Shown piece after piece: positions 17,278-26,141 of a stretch of DNA of 33,093 nt (positions are counted from its first letter, which is position 1; each line of letters opens with the position of its first letter). The stretch comes from Microcoleus sp. GA_180221_E-2-1-MAG-45_12 (lineage in GTDB: Bacteria; Cyanobacteriota; Cyanobacteriia; Cyanobacteriales; JAAUUE01): the NCBI GenBank assembly GCA_020692245.1, contig JAIMKT010000031.1, positions 1 through 33,093 of the forward strand, read 5' to 3'. Under the pieces are notes generated by a model, which made no database searches, was not told where the DNA came from, and worked only from the letters and a program-made list of their open reading frames with translations. The translations under genes and the position numbers were made by a program.

Positions 17278-17667
17278 ATGGAGTCGGGCATATTATTAGC
17301 GGTCAATGGCACTCTGATGCGGGGCTTGGAGCTAAATGGCAATTTATTGGCGGTGGGGGCAGTTTTTCTGCGGGAAGATTTGACGGCTCCCGTGTATAGG
17401 TTGTGGTCGATCAAGGATAAATATCCGGGCATGGTCAGGGTTAAAGAGGGGGGCGTGGCGATCGCTCTAGAAATTTGGCAAGTTCCTCCGGCAGGCTTAG
17501 TTCAAGTGTTGCTCCAAGAACCCCCGGGACTCTCGATCGGTCAAGTCCATCTCCAAAATGGGGAAACCACCCTCGGAGTCTTGGCAGAACCCATCACCTG
17601 TGAAGGCAAACAAGAAATTACTAAATACGGCGGCTGGCGAGCCTATAAGCAATCTCAACAATCTTAA
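17278..17667 (+). CDS. Allophanate hydrolase C-terminal-like protein (AtzF-C, GGCT fold)
   Basis: This 129-aa protein matches the small C-terminal domain of allophanate hydrolase and related gamma-glutamylcyclotransferase-like folds: VNGTLMRGLELNGNL, then APVYRLWSIKDKYPGMVRV, GGVAIALEIWQVPPAGL, EPPGLSIGQVHL and ITKYGGWRAY. In full-length allophanate hydrolases this domain follows an amidase domain and helps decarboxylation of the amidase product. Here it stands alone, with no amidase or urea-amidolyase gene nearby. An in-frame ATG at 17200 exists, but the ATG at 17278 has GAGGGAG just upstream and starts directly at the conserved strand. Its stand-alone role is unknown. It converges on chlD with 16 bases between the stops. 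Confidence 0.82.
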   Translation: MESGILLAVNGTLMRGLELNGNLLAVGAVFLREDLTAPVYRLWSIKDKYPGMVRVKEGGVAIALEIWQVPPAGLVQVLLQEPPGLSIGQVHLQNGETTLGVLAEPITCEGKQEITKYGGWRAYKQSQQS

Positions 17668-17683
17668 TAATTAAGTTTAGCTT

Positions 17684-19612
17684 TTATCTAGATAACGCTC
17701 CCTTGGTGACTCCAGCGATCGCCTGATCTGTCGCCTTGGGCAGATGATAATATTTACCCCCCGCATTGGCAGCTAGTTCCTTAGCAAAGCCTGTACTCAC
17801 AAATTTACTTTCCGTATCAATAACCAGTAATTGAATTCCCAGTCCCCGAATTTTTTTGGCAATTTCTAGCAACTCTTTTTTAATATCTGGTTTCTCGCCT
17901 TCAGGAAGGGTTTCTCCCAAGGAACGCGCCAGAGAAATATTCCCCCGCCCATCAGTGATCGCCACAATCACCACCTGCCCAATATCCCCAGATTGCTTGG
18001 CATTCATCCCCACCCGCACCGCTTGGGTCAGTCCGTGAGCTAAGGGTGAACCACCACCACAGGGCATCACTTCTAATCTACGTCTGGCAGTAGTAATGGA
18101 TTTTGTGGGCGGTAACAATACCTCAGCCTGTTCTCCTCGAAAAGGAATCAGGGCAATTTGATCCCGGTTTTCGTAAGCCTCGGTAAGTAAGCGCAATACG
18201 GCTCCCTTGGCTGACTGCATCCGGTTTAGAGCCATAGATCCCGAAGCATCCACGAGGAAGATAATTAGGGAACCCGCCCGGCGTGCTAGTTTTTTGCCCC
18301 GGATATCGGATTGTTCGATAAAGACTTTTTTGTTGCCCAGCGCTCGTTCCCGGCGAGATTTTTGGTAGGGAGCCGCCGCCCTCAAGGTTGCATCCACGGC
18401 AATGCGTCGCACCTTTCCCTTGGGCATGATGGGTTTGACGTAGCGCCCCCGGTCTTCCGAGAAAATAATACTCCGATTCCCTGATTTGCCCTGCCGTTGA
18501 GACATTTGAGCAAAATAGAGAACTTCAGGATCAAGAATTACGCCCTCTGGGTCAAAGACAAATTCCTCTGGCAGGGTGTTATTGTCTTCCTCTGGGGGAT
18601 TAGGATTTTCTTCTTCTTGTTCGTCTTGCTGATCCTGCTCAGATTCTTGCTGATCCTGCTGATCTTGGGGTTCCTCTGGGGCTGGGGGCGGTGGCGGCGG
18701 TGGAGTTTCTTCTGGGGGTGGTTGAATGTTGCTGGCCCGGGAGATGATCACCAGTTCTACGGCTTTACGGAGATCTTCGGCGTTGACCTGCGATCGACCT
18801 TCCCAAGCGGCATGGGCTTTGGCTACTCTCACTGCAAAGAGTTCTGCCCGATGTCCCTGAACTCCTGCCCGAATCGCCTCTTCTACTAGATAACCAATCT
18901 GCTCTGGGGAAATCTGTACATCCTTGAGCCATTCCCTAGCGAGAATAATTTGGGTTCTCAGATCATCGAGATCGGCGGTGTATTGTTGTAGAAAGTTTTC
19001 GGGAGATTGGACATAGCTAATTGCTTGATCCACTGCAAGGACTCGATCGTCTAACCCCAAGACTCCATCGGCAGAGAGGGCGATCGCAATCCGATCCCGC
19101 AGATGTTCCCGAAAGTCTCCTTCTTCTGGGTTATAGGTAGCAATTAACAAGGCTTGGCAGGGATGCTCAAAGCTAATGCCTTCCCGTTCAATCTGGTTGC
19201 GCCCTTCACTAATTACGGAAAGCAACTGGTTAGAAATCTGCTCATCTAACAAATTAATTTCATCTACATACATGACACCCTGATGCGCTTCAGAAAGTAA
19301 TCCCGGTAAAAATACTGGTTCTCCCCGCTTAATGGATTGGGTCACATCCACAGAACCCAAGAGGCGGTCTTCGGTGACACCAAGGGGAATCTGGACAAAG
19401 GGTGTAGGTTGAGTTTCTTCGGCTTCTGTCAGAATGGGGGGCAATAGGCTATGTAAGGCTCTTGCCATGACGGATTTGGCTGTGCCTCGTCTGCCAGCGA
19501 TCACGACACCGCCCAAACCAGGATCCACCGCTGTGAGTAATAATGCTAATTTTATTGCCTCCTGCCCAACTACCGCAGTGAGGGGAAATGAATTCATAGT
19601 TATGGTCGTCAT
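17684..19612 (-). CDS. chlD: Magnesium chelatase subunit D
   Basis: ChlD works with ChlI and ChlH to insert Mg2+ into protoporphyrin IX, the first committed step of chlorophyll synthesis. The 642-aa product has an AAA+ domain (about 8-290, [19 protein letters not shown]-loop-like [25 protein letters not shown]). A proline/acidic linker follows (about 300-345, a run of prolines and then Glu/Asp/Gln-rich sequence). The C-terminal von Willebrand A domain has the MIDAS motif DASGS ([14 protein letters not shown]) and ITDGRGN. It is slightly shorter than the usual 670-680 aa, mostly in the linker. The ATG at 19610-19612 is used; a second at 19595-19597 ([10 protein letters not shown]) is also possible. 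chlI and chlH are elsewhere. Confidence 0.97.
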   Translation of the reverse strand: MTTITMNSFPLTAVVGQEAIKLALLLTAVDPGLGGVVIAGRRGTAKSVMARALHSLLPPILTEAEETQPTPFVQIPLGVTEDRLLGSVDVTQSIKRGEPVFLPGLLSEAHQGVMYVDEINLLDEQISNQLLSVISEGRNQIEREGISFEHPCQALLIATYNPEEGDFREHLRDRIAIALSADGVLGLDDRVLAVDQAISYVQSPENFLQQYTADLDDLRTQIILAREWLKDVQISPEQIGYLVEEAIRAGVQGHRAELFAVRVAKAHAAWEGRSQVNAEDLRKAVELVIISRASNIQPPPEETPPPPPPPAPEEPQDQQDQQESEQDQQDEQEEENPNPPEEDNNTLPEEFVFDPEGVILDPEVLYFAQMSQRQGKSGNRSIIFSEDRGRYVKPIMPKGKVRRIAVDATLRAAAPYQKSRRERALGNKKVFIEQSDIRGKKLARRAGSLIIFLVDASGSMALNRMQSAKGAVLRLLTEAYENRDQIALIPFRGEQAEVLLPPTKSITTARRRLEVMPCGGGSPLAHGLTQAVRVGMNAKQSGDIGQVVIVAITDGRGNISLARSLGETLPEGEKPDIKKELLEIAKKIRGLGIQLLVIDTESKFVSTGFAKELAANAGGKYYHLPKATDQAIAGVTKGALSR

Positions 19613-19863
19613 AGTTGCTTATTTTAGCCTGTTGAGAGAGCAATTTTTCAACTCACGCAATTGTCTGTACATGGATCGTAGTTTCGAGTTCCGCCGTTCT
19701 GAATTTATCGTTAGGCATTATTGTCAGAGGAAAAATGAAAGACATCATAAACATGTATTATAGTAAATATGTATTATGCTTTTCTATTTATCTCTACCCA
19801 TCTTTTATATAAATTGTCAAGCATATCTAACATTAGAATTTGTAATTTGGGAGTATTAATCAT

Positions 19864-20616
19864 ATGGAATCAAAAACAAATGAAGTTACCTCTAAAGGAA
19901 TTGATTCTCTTTTTGATAGTGATCTTCTAGAAGTTCCAGTAAGTATCTCTAGCGATCAAACAACGACTAACGGCTTTCCAAAAAGCTTGCCCCGTGAAGT
20001 CTATAAAAGTTTAAGGGAAGCTTGGAATGAAAGCTATGGTGAAGATAGCAAGCCCCCAACATCTGACCAGATTAAGAAACTGTATCATACATGGATTACT
20101 TATCCATTTAATGAAGATGGTTGGTACGAGAAATATGGAGATTATTATGAAGGATTTTACCGCACTAATAAGATAGAAAACCAGGTAACTGAGGAACAAG
20201 ATGAACTAGTATCTATGTATCTTCAATATGAGGCAACGACAATAGATTTTACCCCATTTATCCAGTTTGTTAGTAAGTTTGTTTTTGATGAACAACTTTT
20301 AAACATTACTGATCTAAACCCATTTTTACTCACTTCATTGAAAATACAAAATAAAGATGATTTACCTGAAGAAGCAGGAATTTATTTTGTTATAGATACA
20401 TCAAAAGTTTATTATATTGGGATGAGCCGAAATTTACAGGAACGTTGGTATTGTCATCACCGACAGGCAGATTTTGATAAGCTCCCTAATCTTTCTATCG
20501 CTTATATCGGCGGTTTACCTGCAAGTTATTTGAGAAGTATTGAGACAACATTGATACAGCACTTTACTCCAAAACTCAATATTCAAAATAATCCTTTACT
20601 CAATAACAGAATTTAA
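19864..20616 (+). CDS. GIY-YIG nuclease-domain protein
   Basis: The last third of this 250-aa protein is a compact GIY-YIG endonuclease domain: G172-I-Y, Y184-I-G, then R189/R194 (SRNLQERW), the metal-binding candidate E227 (RSIETTLI) and the closing PKLN (236-239). All catalytic positions of the fold seem present. The N-terminal 165 residues match no domain I know; they include an aromatic-rich stretch (WITYPFNEDGWYEKYGDYYEGFY) that could bind nucleic acid or protein. It is not UvrC, a Slx1-like protein or a homing endonuclease with a recognisable DNA-binding tail. It lies divergent from chlD, 250 bases away, and precedes a small membrane-protein gene and hicBA. The codon use is AT-richer than that of its neighbours, suggesting accessory origin. 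Confidence 0.8.
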   Translation: MESKTNEVTSKGIDSLFDSDLLEVPVSISSDQTTTNGFPKSLPREVYKSLREAWNESYGEDSKPPTSDQIKKLYHTWITYPFNEDGWYEKYGDYYEGFYRTNKIENQVTEEQDELVSMYLQYEATTIDFTPFIQFVSKFVFDEQLLNITDLNPFLLTSLKIQNKDDLPEEAGIYFVIDTSKVYYIGMSRNLQERWYCHHRQADFDKLPNLSIAYIGGLPASYLRSIETTLIQHFTPKLNIQNNPLLNNRI

Positions 20617-20688
20617 ACTATAGTGATTTCAACTTATTCGTAGATAAGAATTTACTAAAAGTTTTGTTAAACATGGAGAAATTTTATT

Positions 20689-20907
20689 GTGTTTTTGAAT
20701 AATCCATTTGTTAGAGCCGTTGGTATTGCAGCGATCGCTTGGGCATTGTTACAAGGATTAACCTATATTCTGGATGCCTTGGTTAAGTTAATGTCTAGTC
20801 TAGCGATTTGGACTAGGGTATTTTTTGTTCCCTATAGTATCCAAGTTGCGATCGGCATCGGGGTAGTTTATTTAATTTATACTGCCGTTACTACCAGTAG
20901 AGATTAA
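20689..20907 (+). CDS. Small two-helix membrane protein
   Basis: This 72-aa protein has two hydrophobic stretches (about 8-26, RAVGIAAIAWALLQGLTYIL, and about 48-66, SIQVAIGIGVVYLIYTAV) separated by a short amphipathic segment. The start is GTG at 20689 with GGAG at 20675-20678 ten bases upstream. The ATG at 20673 is in another frame. I do not recognise a family. It lies 72 bases after the GIY-YIG gene and 58 before hicB on the same strand. Confidence 0.6.
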   Translation: MFLNNPFVRAVGIAAIAWALLQGLTYILDALVKLMSSLAIWTRVFFVPYSIQVAIGIGVVYLIYTAVTTSRD

Positions 20908-20965
20908 TTAGTCGGTATTAGCTAGGATCAAATTGAATAATAGTTATAAAAAGAAGCTATAAGTT

Positions 20966-21193
20966 ATGAAACAAGTCAAACAACTAACTTGTATTATCGA
21001 ACGGGAAGGTGATGGCTATGTATCGCTTTGTCCACAGATAGATATTGCTAGTCAGGGTAATTCAGTAGAAGAAGCAAGAAATAATCTTATTGAAGCGATC
21101 GAGCTATTCTTTGAAATGGCAAGTCCCAACGAAATATTATCGAGGATGTACTCAGAAATCTATGTAACCCAGATTGAGGTAGCGATTGGGTAA
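20966..21193 (+). CDS. hicB: HicB-family antitoxin
   Basis: This 75-aa protein is a short UPF0150/HicB domain with the typical pattern LTCIIEREGDGYVSLCPQIDIASQGNSVEEARNNLIEAIELFFE. HicB binds and blocks HicA. This short form lacks the C-terminal DNA-binding helix-turn-helix or ribbon-helix-helix seen in longer HicB proteins, so autoregulation may need another element. It precedes hicA with an 8-base overlap, antitoxin first, the reverse of the classical E. coli order but common for this short cyanobacterial type. Confidence 0.9.
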   Translation: MKQVKQLTCIIEREGDGYVSLCPQIDIASQGNSVEEARNNLIEAIELFFEMASPNEILSRMYSEIYVTQIEVAIG

Positions 21194-21404
21194 ACTACGA
21201 GTTCTTTCTGCAAAAGAAGTTTGTCAAATTTTAGGTGAGCATGGTTTCACAAAAATCAGGCAGCGAGGTAGCCATATTATTATGCAAAAGAAACTTGATG
21301 ATTCTACAATTACAGTGCCTGTGCCTAACTATTCAGAAATCAAAATTGGCACACTTCAATCAATAATTAGACAATCAGGTTTACCTCGCTCCTTATTTGA
21401 ATAA
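21186..21404 (+). CDS. hicA: HicA-family mRNA interferase toxin
   Basis: This 72-aa protein has the HicA double-stranded-RNA-binding-like fold. VLSAKEVCQILGEHGFTKIRQRGSHIIM contains the catalytic His30 (GSH), followed by ITVPVPNYSEIKIGTLQSIIRQSGL. HicA cleaves mRNA independently of the ribosome's reading frame. The only possible start near the family N-terminus (GKLRVLS) is TTG at 21186, because an in-frame TAG lies at 21180-21182. The TTG GGT AA sequence also contains the hicB stop, so translation is coupled. The pair appears intact. Confidence 0.9.
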   Translation: MGKLRVLSAKEVCQILGEHGFTKIRQRGSHIIMQKKLDDSTITVPVPNYSEIKIGTLQSIIRQSGLPRSLFE

Positions 21405-21456
21405 AGATAATTCTTGTCACCTCCTTGAATATTTCTTCCCTCAATTTAACGTCAAC

Positions 21457-22902
21457 TCAAGAAAGCTCTAGACATAGACGGCGGAAATCATCGCCCCTCG
21501 CTTCAAAATTGGGGTATTGATCAAAGCTGGCACAGGCGGGGGAAAGTAAGACCACTGAGGCTTGTTGCTGGGGAGCAAGGACTTTAGCTCGATCGATCGC
21601 CCCTGCCATAGTTTCCACAATCTCGTAGTCAAAATAGTTAACTTCCTCTAGTTTCTGGGCAAATTCTGGGGCAGCCTTCCCAATGAGCAGCACAGTACTA
21701 GCTTTTGCTTTAATTAGAGCCAACCAAGCACTAGCATCTCCTTTCTTTGCCTCGCCCCCAGCAATGAGAATCGCCGGAGCCGGAACCGAATTTAAGCCCA
21801 CGATCGCTGCATCATAGTTAGTGGCTTTACTATCATTAATAAAATCAATCCCTTGCCAGGTAGTGATGTGTTCGAGACGATGGGGAACACCGGGAAAGTT
21901 GGCGACACCTTGGGCGATTACTTCTGGAGCAATTCCGGCTAATTTTGCGGCTAACACTGCCATGAGCAAATTTTGCTGGTTGTGTTCTCCTCCCATCCGT
22001 AGAGCTTGAGCTTGAACGATCGGCACATTTTGAGCATAGACCCAGCCATTTTCTAGGTAGCAACCTTGGTCTGGATTGCCCAAAAGATGGGATTTCCCCT
22101 TAATGCTTGTCCAATAAATTTTGGTTAGATCGAGGGTTGGGTAAGAAGTTGTGCTTGAGGTTTTCCCTAGGAGATGCTGCCCTAGGTTGTGGAGGTAAGG
22201 ATCGTCACCATTGAGGATTTGTATCTGAGATGATTGGAGGAGCTTGGCTTTGATTTGGGCGTAGTTTTCTAGGGTTTTGTGGCGCTCTAGATGGTCGGGG
22301 GTGAGAGTTGTCCAGATGCCAATGTGGGGAGCGATCGAGGTGGAAGATTCAATTTGATAGCTACTCATTTCGGCAACTACCCAATCTAATTTTTTCTGGT
22401 TACTGGTATTTTCTTGGATTGGCTCTAGAGGCTGATATTGTAGGGCTAATTCACAGGCAGCATCCCCAATATTGCCACAGGCAGGAGCATTTAATCCCGC
22501 AGATTGAAAGATCGCCGCAGTTAAGGCAGTAGTAGTGGTTTTACCGTTGGTTCCCGTAATGGCAACCCAAGGAATAGTCCCCAAATGTCGCCACGCCAAT
22601 TCCATTTCCCCGATCGTCTCGATGCCCAAATTTCTCGCTTCCACCAACAAAGGCACATCCCAAGGCACACCGGGACTAACCACAATTAAATCGGGCAGTT
22701 GATTTTGCTGTTTGGCTGCTTCCCAGTCGGGGCTATGGCTGAGAAAGACGGGAATATTATCTTGAGCTAGTTGTTGTTGTTGTTGCTGGAGAATCAGGGA
22801 GTCACCTCGATCGCTCACCTGCACATCCCAACCGGATTGGTGTAATAATTTAGCAGCAGCAACTCCTGATTTTCCTAAGCCAATGACAAGGGCGTGGGGC
22901 AT
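21457..22902 (-). CDS. murD: UDP-N-acetylmuramoylalanine--D-glutamate ligase
   Basis: MurD adds D-glutamate to UDP-MurNAc-L-Ala in peptidoglycan synthesis. The 481-aa product starts [20 protein letters not shown] (N-terminal Rossmann-like domain). It has the ATP-binding P-loop [26 protein letters not shown], the LTPDHLERH segment, [14 protein letters not shown] and [22 protein letters not shown]. The same frame is open another 35 codons to 23007, but those codons read through a tandem repeat ([17 protein letters not shown]) and are not part of the family, so 22902 is the correct start. The gene lies downstream of the ECF-type ATPase on the same strand, with only the repeat block between them. 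Confidence 0.96.
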   Translation of the reverse strand: MPHALVIGLGKSGVAAAKLLHQSGWDVQVSDRGDSLILQQQQQQLAQDNIPVFLSHSPDWEAAKQQNQLPDLIVVSPGVPWDVPLLVEARNLGIETIGEMELAWRHLGTIPWVAITGTNGKTTTTALTAAIFQSAGLNAPACGNIGDAACELALQYQPLEPIQENTSNQKKLDWVVAEMSSYQIESSTSIAPHIGIWTTLTPDHLERHKTLENYAQIKAKLLQSSQIQILNGDDPYLHNLGQHLLGKTSSTTSYPTLDLTKIYWTSIKGKSHLLGNPDQGCYLENGWVYAQNVPIVQAQALRMGGEHNQQNLLMAVLAAKLAGIAPEVIAQGVANFPGVPHRLEHITTWQGIDFINDSKATNYDAAIVGLNSVPAPAILIAGGEAKKGDASAWLALIKAKASTVLLIGKAAPEFAQKLEEVNYFDYEIVETMAGAIDRAKVLAPQQQASVVLLSPACASFDQYPNFEARGDDFRRLCLELS

Positions 22903-22907
22903 AATTT

Positions 22908-23019
22908 CAGTGAACAGTAAACAGTAAACAAGGAACAGTGAACAAGGAACAGTGAACAAGGAACAGCAAGGATTGATAACTGATAACTGGTAACTGTTAA
23001 CTGTCAACTGTTAACTGTA
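22908..23019. repeat. Tandem repeat block (14-mer x3 and heptamer x6)
   Basis: Bases 22927-22968 are three tandem copies of AACAAGGAACAGTG, the last ending CA. They are preceded by CAGTGAACAGTAAACAG. Bases 22975-23016 are six tandem heptamers: GATAACT, GATAACT, GGTAACT, GTTAACT, GTCAACT, GTTAACT. The block fills the gap between murD and the upstream ATPase gene and runs into the latter's coding end. The heptamer is the same family as that at the larC 3' end, inverted. Confidence 0.88.
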
Positions 23020-23671
23020 TTTTCTCCTTGAGGCGGCGGGGATCACCTCGATCGACAATCCTGCCCTGCTCTAAAAGAAATGCACCATCGCAATAATCCA
23101 ATTCTTCTAGACGGTGAGTTACCCAGAGAGCGGTGATTCCCCGGTTGCGGACAAGGTTTTGGACTTGAGCCACTAGCTCAATTTGGGTATCTGGATCCAA
23201 GAGGGCGGTGGGTTCATCAAAGATCAACACGGGACAATGGCGGGCGATCGCTCCAGCAATGGCAATCCGTTGTTTTTGACCACCACTGAGGGCATAGATG
23301 GGGCGGCGTTGGAGGGCGAGGAGATTAACAGCAGTAAGGGCTTCTTCTACCCGTTGATGAACTTCTGGGGGCGAGAGCTTATCTGCTACTAAGCCAAAAG
23401 CCACATCTGCGCCAACGGTGGGCATCACCAATTGATGATCAGGGTTTTGAAATACAAAGCCTACGGGCTGCTGAATCTCTAATTTTCCTGATTGCAAAGG
23501 AATTAAACCCGCCAAGAGCTTCAATAGCGTAGATTTGCCACTGCCATTGGCTCCCAACAACATCCAAAATTCTCCCCTAGGCACATCGAAACCACAGGAA
23601 GACAGGATCAACGGTTCCTCAACTGACCAACTAAAACACAAATCTCGGACGCTAATCGCCGGGGTACTCAT
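22997..23671 (-). CDS. ECF/CbiO-type ABC transporter ATP-binding protein
   Basis: This 224-aa ATPase has Walker [10 protein letters not shown], the Q-loop VFQNPDHQL typical of CbiO/EcfA proteins, signature [16 protein letters not shown], Walker [13 protein letters not shown] and the H-loop VTHRLEEL. Family members power uptake of cobalt, nickel or vitamins with a shared T subunit and a substrate-binding S subunit. Neither is in the window, so the substrate is unknown. The C-terminal residues QLTVDS and the stop are encoded entirely by heptamer repeats, so the natural end was replaced or extended when the repeat arrived. It is upstream of murD on the same strand. Confidence 0.9.
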   Translation of the reverse strand: MSTPAISVRDLCFSWSVEEPLILSSCGFDVPRGEFWMLLGANGSGKSTLLKLLAGLIPLQSGKLEIQQPVGFVFQNPDHQLVMPTVGADVAFGLVADKLSPPEVHQRVEEALTAVNLLALQRRPIYALSGGQKQRIAIAGAIARHCPVLIFDEPTALLDPDTQIELVAQVQNLVRNRGITALWVTHRLEELDYCDGAFLLEQGRIVDRGDPRRLKEKIQLTVDS

Positions 23672-23706
23672 TTACAATTAGGGACTAATCAACTGGGAAT
23701 TAAGAA

Positions 23707-23979
23707 CTATTCTGCTACAGCGGCGGAGAAAAATCCGGGGGGTTTACCAGAGGCGGCGGAACCAGATTTTTGGGAGATTTGAATGGCACTAATCTGATCG
23801 CTGAGAATACCAATTTTCTTTTCTGGTTGACGATCGCAGGTCAGTTCCAAAATTTCCCCATCGCTCGATCGCATGGCGGCAATAATTTTTTGAAAAAGAG
23901 CTTCCGCATCTTCCACGGTCTTCCGTTGCACGGACATGGATACAGGATTAGTTTTTAGAGTAATGTCGATGGTAAACAT
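23707..23979 (-). CDS. UPF0367 family protein
   Basis: This 90-aa conserved cyanobacterial protein matches the UPF0367 pattern: MFTIDITLKTNPVSMSVQRKTVEDAEALFQKIIAAM, then LELTCDRQPEKKIGILSDQISAIQISQKSG and a flexible end (AASGKPPGFFSAAVAE). Its function is not known. The recurrent placement of such small proteins in cyanobacteria and plastid-bearing lineages suggests a housekeeping role. The start ATG is at 23977-23979. It lies 35 bases upstream of the ECF-type ATPase on the same strand and could share its transcript. Confidence 0.8.
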   Translation of the reverse strand: MFTIDITLKTNPVSMSVQRKTVEDAEALFQKIIAAMRSSDGEILELTCDRQPEKKIGILSDQISAIQISQKSGSAASGKPPGFFSAAVAE

Positions 23980-24071
23980 AGGGTAAACAGAAAATAAACG
24001 AACATAACAGGCTAACTTTGCTTGATAATCAGCTTGATGATCATAACAGTTATTGGTGTTAGGTGCAGGAT

Positions 24072-25760
24072 TCAGCTTAAAAGGGGGGCAGCACTGAGGA
24101 GTTTCTGAGTGTAAGGATGTTCGGGATGGTTGAAAATCTTTTGAGTGGCTCCTAATTCGACGATTTTGCCCTGATTCATAACGGCGATGCGATCACAGAG
24201 AAATCTTGCCACTGAGAGGTCATGGGTAATGAATAGGTAAGTTAGGTTAAATTCCTGTTTTAAGTCCAGCATTAGATCCAAAACCTGCGCCTGCACACTG
24301 GCATCTAGCATACTCACGGGTTCATCACAGATTACTAAACTGGGGTTGGTAATCAAAGCTCTGGCGATCGCTACCCGTTGTTGTTGCCCTCCCGACAGAT
24401 CACTGGGGTATCGATCGTAGTCCGCCCCACTCAAGCCAACTTTTTCTAGCATCTGGATCACCCGTTGTTTGGCTTCGTTAGTGGTAGCTAGTTTATGGAT
24501 AAACAAAGGATCGGCAATGCTCCTGCCGATAGTCATCAGAGGATTCAGGCAAGCGTGGGGGTCTTGGAAAATCATTTGGATTTGTCTGCGGGTGGTTTGC
24601 AAGTCACCTCGACTCAATTGGGTCAGCTCTACGCCTTGAAACTCTACCCTACCCGCCGTTGGTCGCACTAACTGTAAAATCGTTCTTGACAAGGTGCTTT
24701 TGCCACAGCCCGATTCCCCCACCAAGCCCAGAATTTCTCCGGGATAAATCTCTAAATTAATATCGTCCACAGCCTTAATTACTGAGGGTTGAGCCTCTGG
24801 TTGAGCTTTTGGGGATTGAGAATTTTGATCAGGCTTAGTAAATCTCGTGAATTTGCTAAAGACCTGCTGAATTAGGTTTGTTTCTAGGGTGTAATACTGT
24901 TGGAGATTGGTCAGTTTTAGGAGGGGATTAATCTCCGTATTCGTTAATTTGTCTTCCTTGGTTTGGCTGCTGGTTTGGAGATGGAGAGCAGATTTTAATA
25001 AAGATTGGGTGTAGGGATGCTGGGCGTGGTGGAGGATGGTTTTTGTGGCTCCGGTTTCCACGATTTTGCCTTGGTACATAACCGCCATGCGATCGCAGTA
25101 TTCACTTACTAAAGCTAAATCATGGGAAATTAATAATAGAGCTAAATTACGATCGGCGCACAGATGGGTGATTTCTGTGAGAATTTCTGCCGCCACGGTG
25201 ACATCTAAACTAGTTGTGGGTTCATCCGCCACTATTAACTTGGGGTTGAGCAATAACGCTAGGGCAATAGCTACCCGTTGCCGCATCCCGCCGCTAAATT
25301 CGTGGGGATATTGAGACCAACGGCTTGCCGGAATCCTCACCGCTTCTAGGGTCGCGATCGCTTGATCCTTTGCCTGCGCCTTACTCAATTGGGGTTGATG
25401 GGCAAGGAGGGTTTCTAGGCAGTGGTTGCCAATGGTCATTAAGGGATCGAGGCGAGTCATGGGGTCTTGAAATACTAGGGATACGGCTTCTCCCCGGAAT
25501 CTGCGGAGGCGATCGGCCCCAAAATCAAACACTGCTTCCCCGTTAAAATTCACCCCGCCCGTAACTTGACTCCCCTTGGGTAATAAGCGCATGGCTGCTC
25601 TGCCTAGGGTCGATTTGCCACAGCCCGATTCTCCCACCAAACCCAATCTTTCCCCCTCATCTAGGGTCAGAGACACATCATCCACCGCCCAAGTTAAGGC
25701 TTGGTGATTTCGGGTGACAGGATAGCTGACTCGCAGGTTCTCGATCGAAAATAGGGTCAT
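24072..25760 (-). CDS. Peptide/nickel ABC transporter, fused dual ATPase (DppD-DppF type)
   Basis: This 562-aa protein joins two ATP-binding domains of the Opp/Dpp family. The first (about 1-260) has GESGCGKST, FSGGMRQRVAIALALL, LIVADEPTTSLD and the family C-terminal HPYTQSLLKSA. The second (about 320-560) has GESGCGKST, LSGGQQQRVAIARAL, LVICDEPVSMLD and HPYTQKLLSAAP. A charged linker (about 265-320) connects them. Such fusions (compare GsiA) energise uptake of oligopeptides, dipeptides, glutathione or nickel. No permease or binding protein is adjacent. The frame extends to a TTG at 25784, but the ATG at 25760 (MTLFSIENLRV) begins at the conserved domain. Confidence 0.93.
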   Translation of the reverse strand: MTLFSIENLRVSYPVTRNHQALTWAVDDVSLTLDEGERLGLVGESGCGKSTLGRAAMRLLPKGSQVTGGVNFNGEAVFDFGADRLRRFRGEAVSLVFQDPMTRLDPLMTIGNHCLETLLAHQPQLSKAQAKDQAIATLEAVRIPASRWSQYPHEFSGGMRQRVAIALALLLNPKLIVADEPTTSLDVTVAAEILTEITHLCADRNLALLLISHDLALVSEYCDRMAVMYQGKIVETGATKTILHHAQHPYTQSLLKSALHLQTSSQTKEDKLTNTEINPLLKLTNLQQYYTLETNLIQQVFSKFTRFTKPDQNSQSPKAQPEAQPSVIKAVDDINLEIYPGEILGLVGESGCGKSTLSRTILQLVRPTAGRVEFQGVELTQLSRGDLQTTRRQIQMIFQDPHACLNPLMTIGRSIADPLFIHKLATTNEAKQRVIQMLEKVGLSGADYDRYPSDLSGGQQQRVAIARALITNPSLVICDEPVSMLDASVQAQVLDLMLDLKQEFNLTYLFITHDLSVARFLCDRIAVMNQGKIVELGATQKIFNHPEHPYTQKLLSAAPLLS

Positions 25761-25868
25761 GGGTTTAAGGTGGTCAATCTTCAAAAATATTTACTACTAG
25801 CAAAACCTTAACAAAACATGGGCAGAAAATACTCAACAACAATATTTAAAAAAACTTTTGATTAAGGG

Positions 25869-25898
25869 TTGACATTTATTTTAAGAGTCAGTTATTAT
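25869..25898 (+). promoter_or_regulatory. Promoter of tRNA-Glu
   Basis: A consensus TTGACA (25869-25874) is followed after 18 bases by TATTAT (25893-25898). The overlapping TATAAT at 25896-25901 would give a 21-base spacer. The tRNA begins 20-25 bases downstream, as expected for a stable RNA promoter. Confidence 0.65.
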
Positions 25899-25920
25899 AA
25901 TCAAGGTGTTAAAGAAGTAC

Positions 25921-25993
25921 GCCCCCATCGTCTAGAGGCCTAGGACACCTCCCTTTCACGGAGGCGACGGGGATTCGAATTCCCCTGGGGGTA
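25921..25993 (+). tRNA. trnE: tRNA-Glu (UUC)
   Basis: The 73-base gene folds as a complete cloverleaf: acceptor GCCCCCA with TGGGGGT (G1-U72 wobble), D arm CGTCTAGAGGCCTAGGACA, anticodon arm CCTCC-CTTTCAC-GGAGG with anticodon TTC, and T arm GGGGA-TTCGAAT-TCCCC. No CCA is encoded. Besides translation, in phototrophs this tRNA supplies glutamate to glutamyl-tRNA reductase for haem and chlorophyll synthesis. The A53-U61 pair described as an identity element for that enzyme in plastids is present. It has its own promoter and terminator. Confidence 0.97.
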
Positions 25994-26021
25994 CTAATCA
26001 ATATCAAAAAATAAAGTAAAA

Positions 26022-26053
26022 AAGTCTGGTCTGAAAATCGATCGGGCTTTTTT
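26022..26053 (+). terminator. Intrinsic terminator after tRNA-Glu
   Basis: AAGTCTGGTC (26022-26031) pairs with GATCGGGCTT (26040-26049), a 10-bp stem with four G-U pairs and an eight-base loop. It is followed by a T-run to 26053 and preceded by an A-run. It lies about 28 bases after the tRNA. Confidence 0.7.
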
Positions 26054-26141
26054 GTTTTATGTCAAAATTTAGGTCGAAAACGAAGCAAATTAATCTTCTG
26101 CATAGGGGCTTACAGCACTTTTCTGGTTTGTGGATGACAGG

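Noticed and set aside
22903-23007. 35-codon N-terminal extension of MurD
   Set aside because: The residues come from tandem repeats and have no counterpart in the MurD family, whose N-terminus starts at [13 protein letters not shown].
25896-25901. TATAAT as the -10 box for tRNA-Glu
   Set aside because: It would need a 21-base spacer from TTGACA; the overlapping TATTAT three bases upstream gives 18 and fits better.
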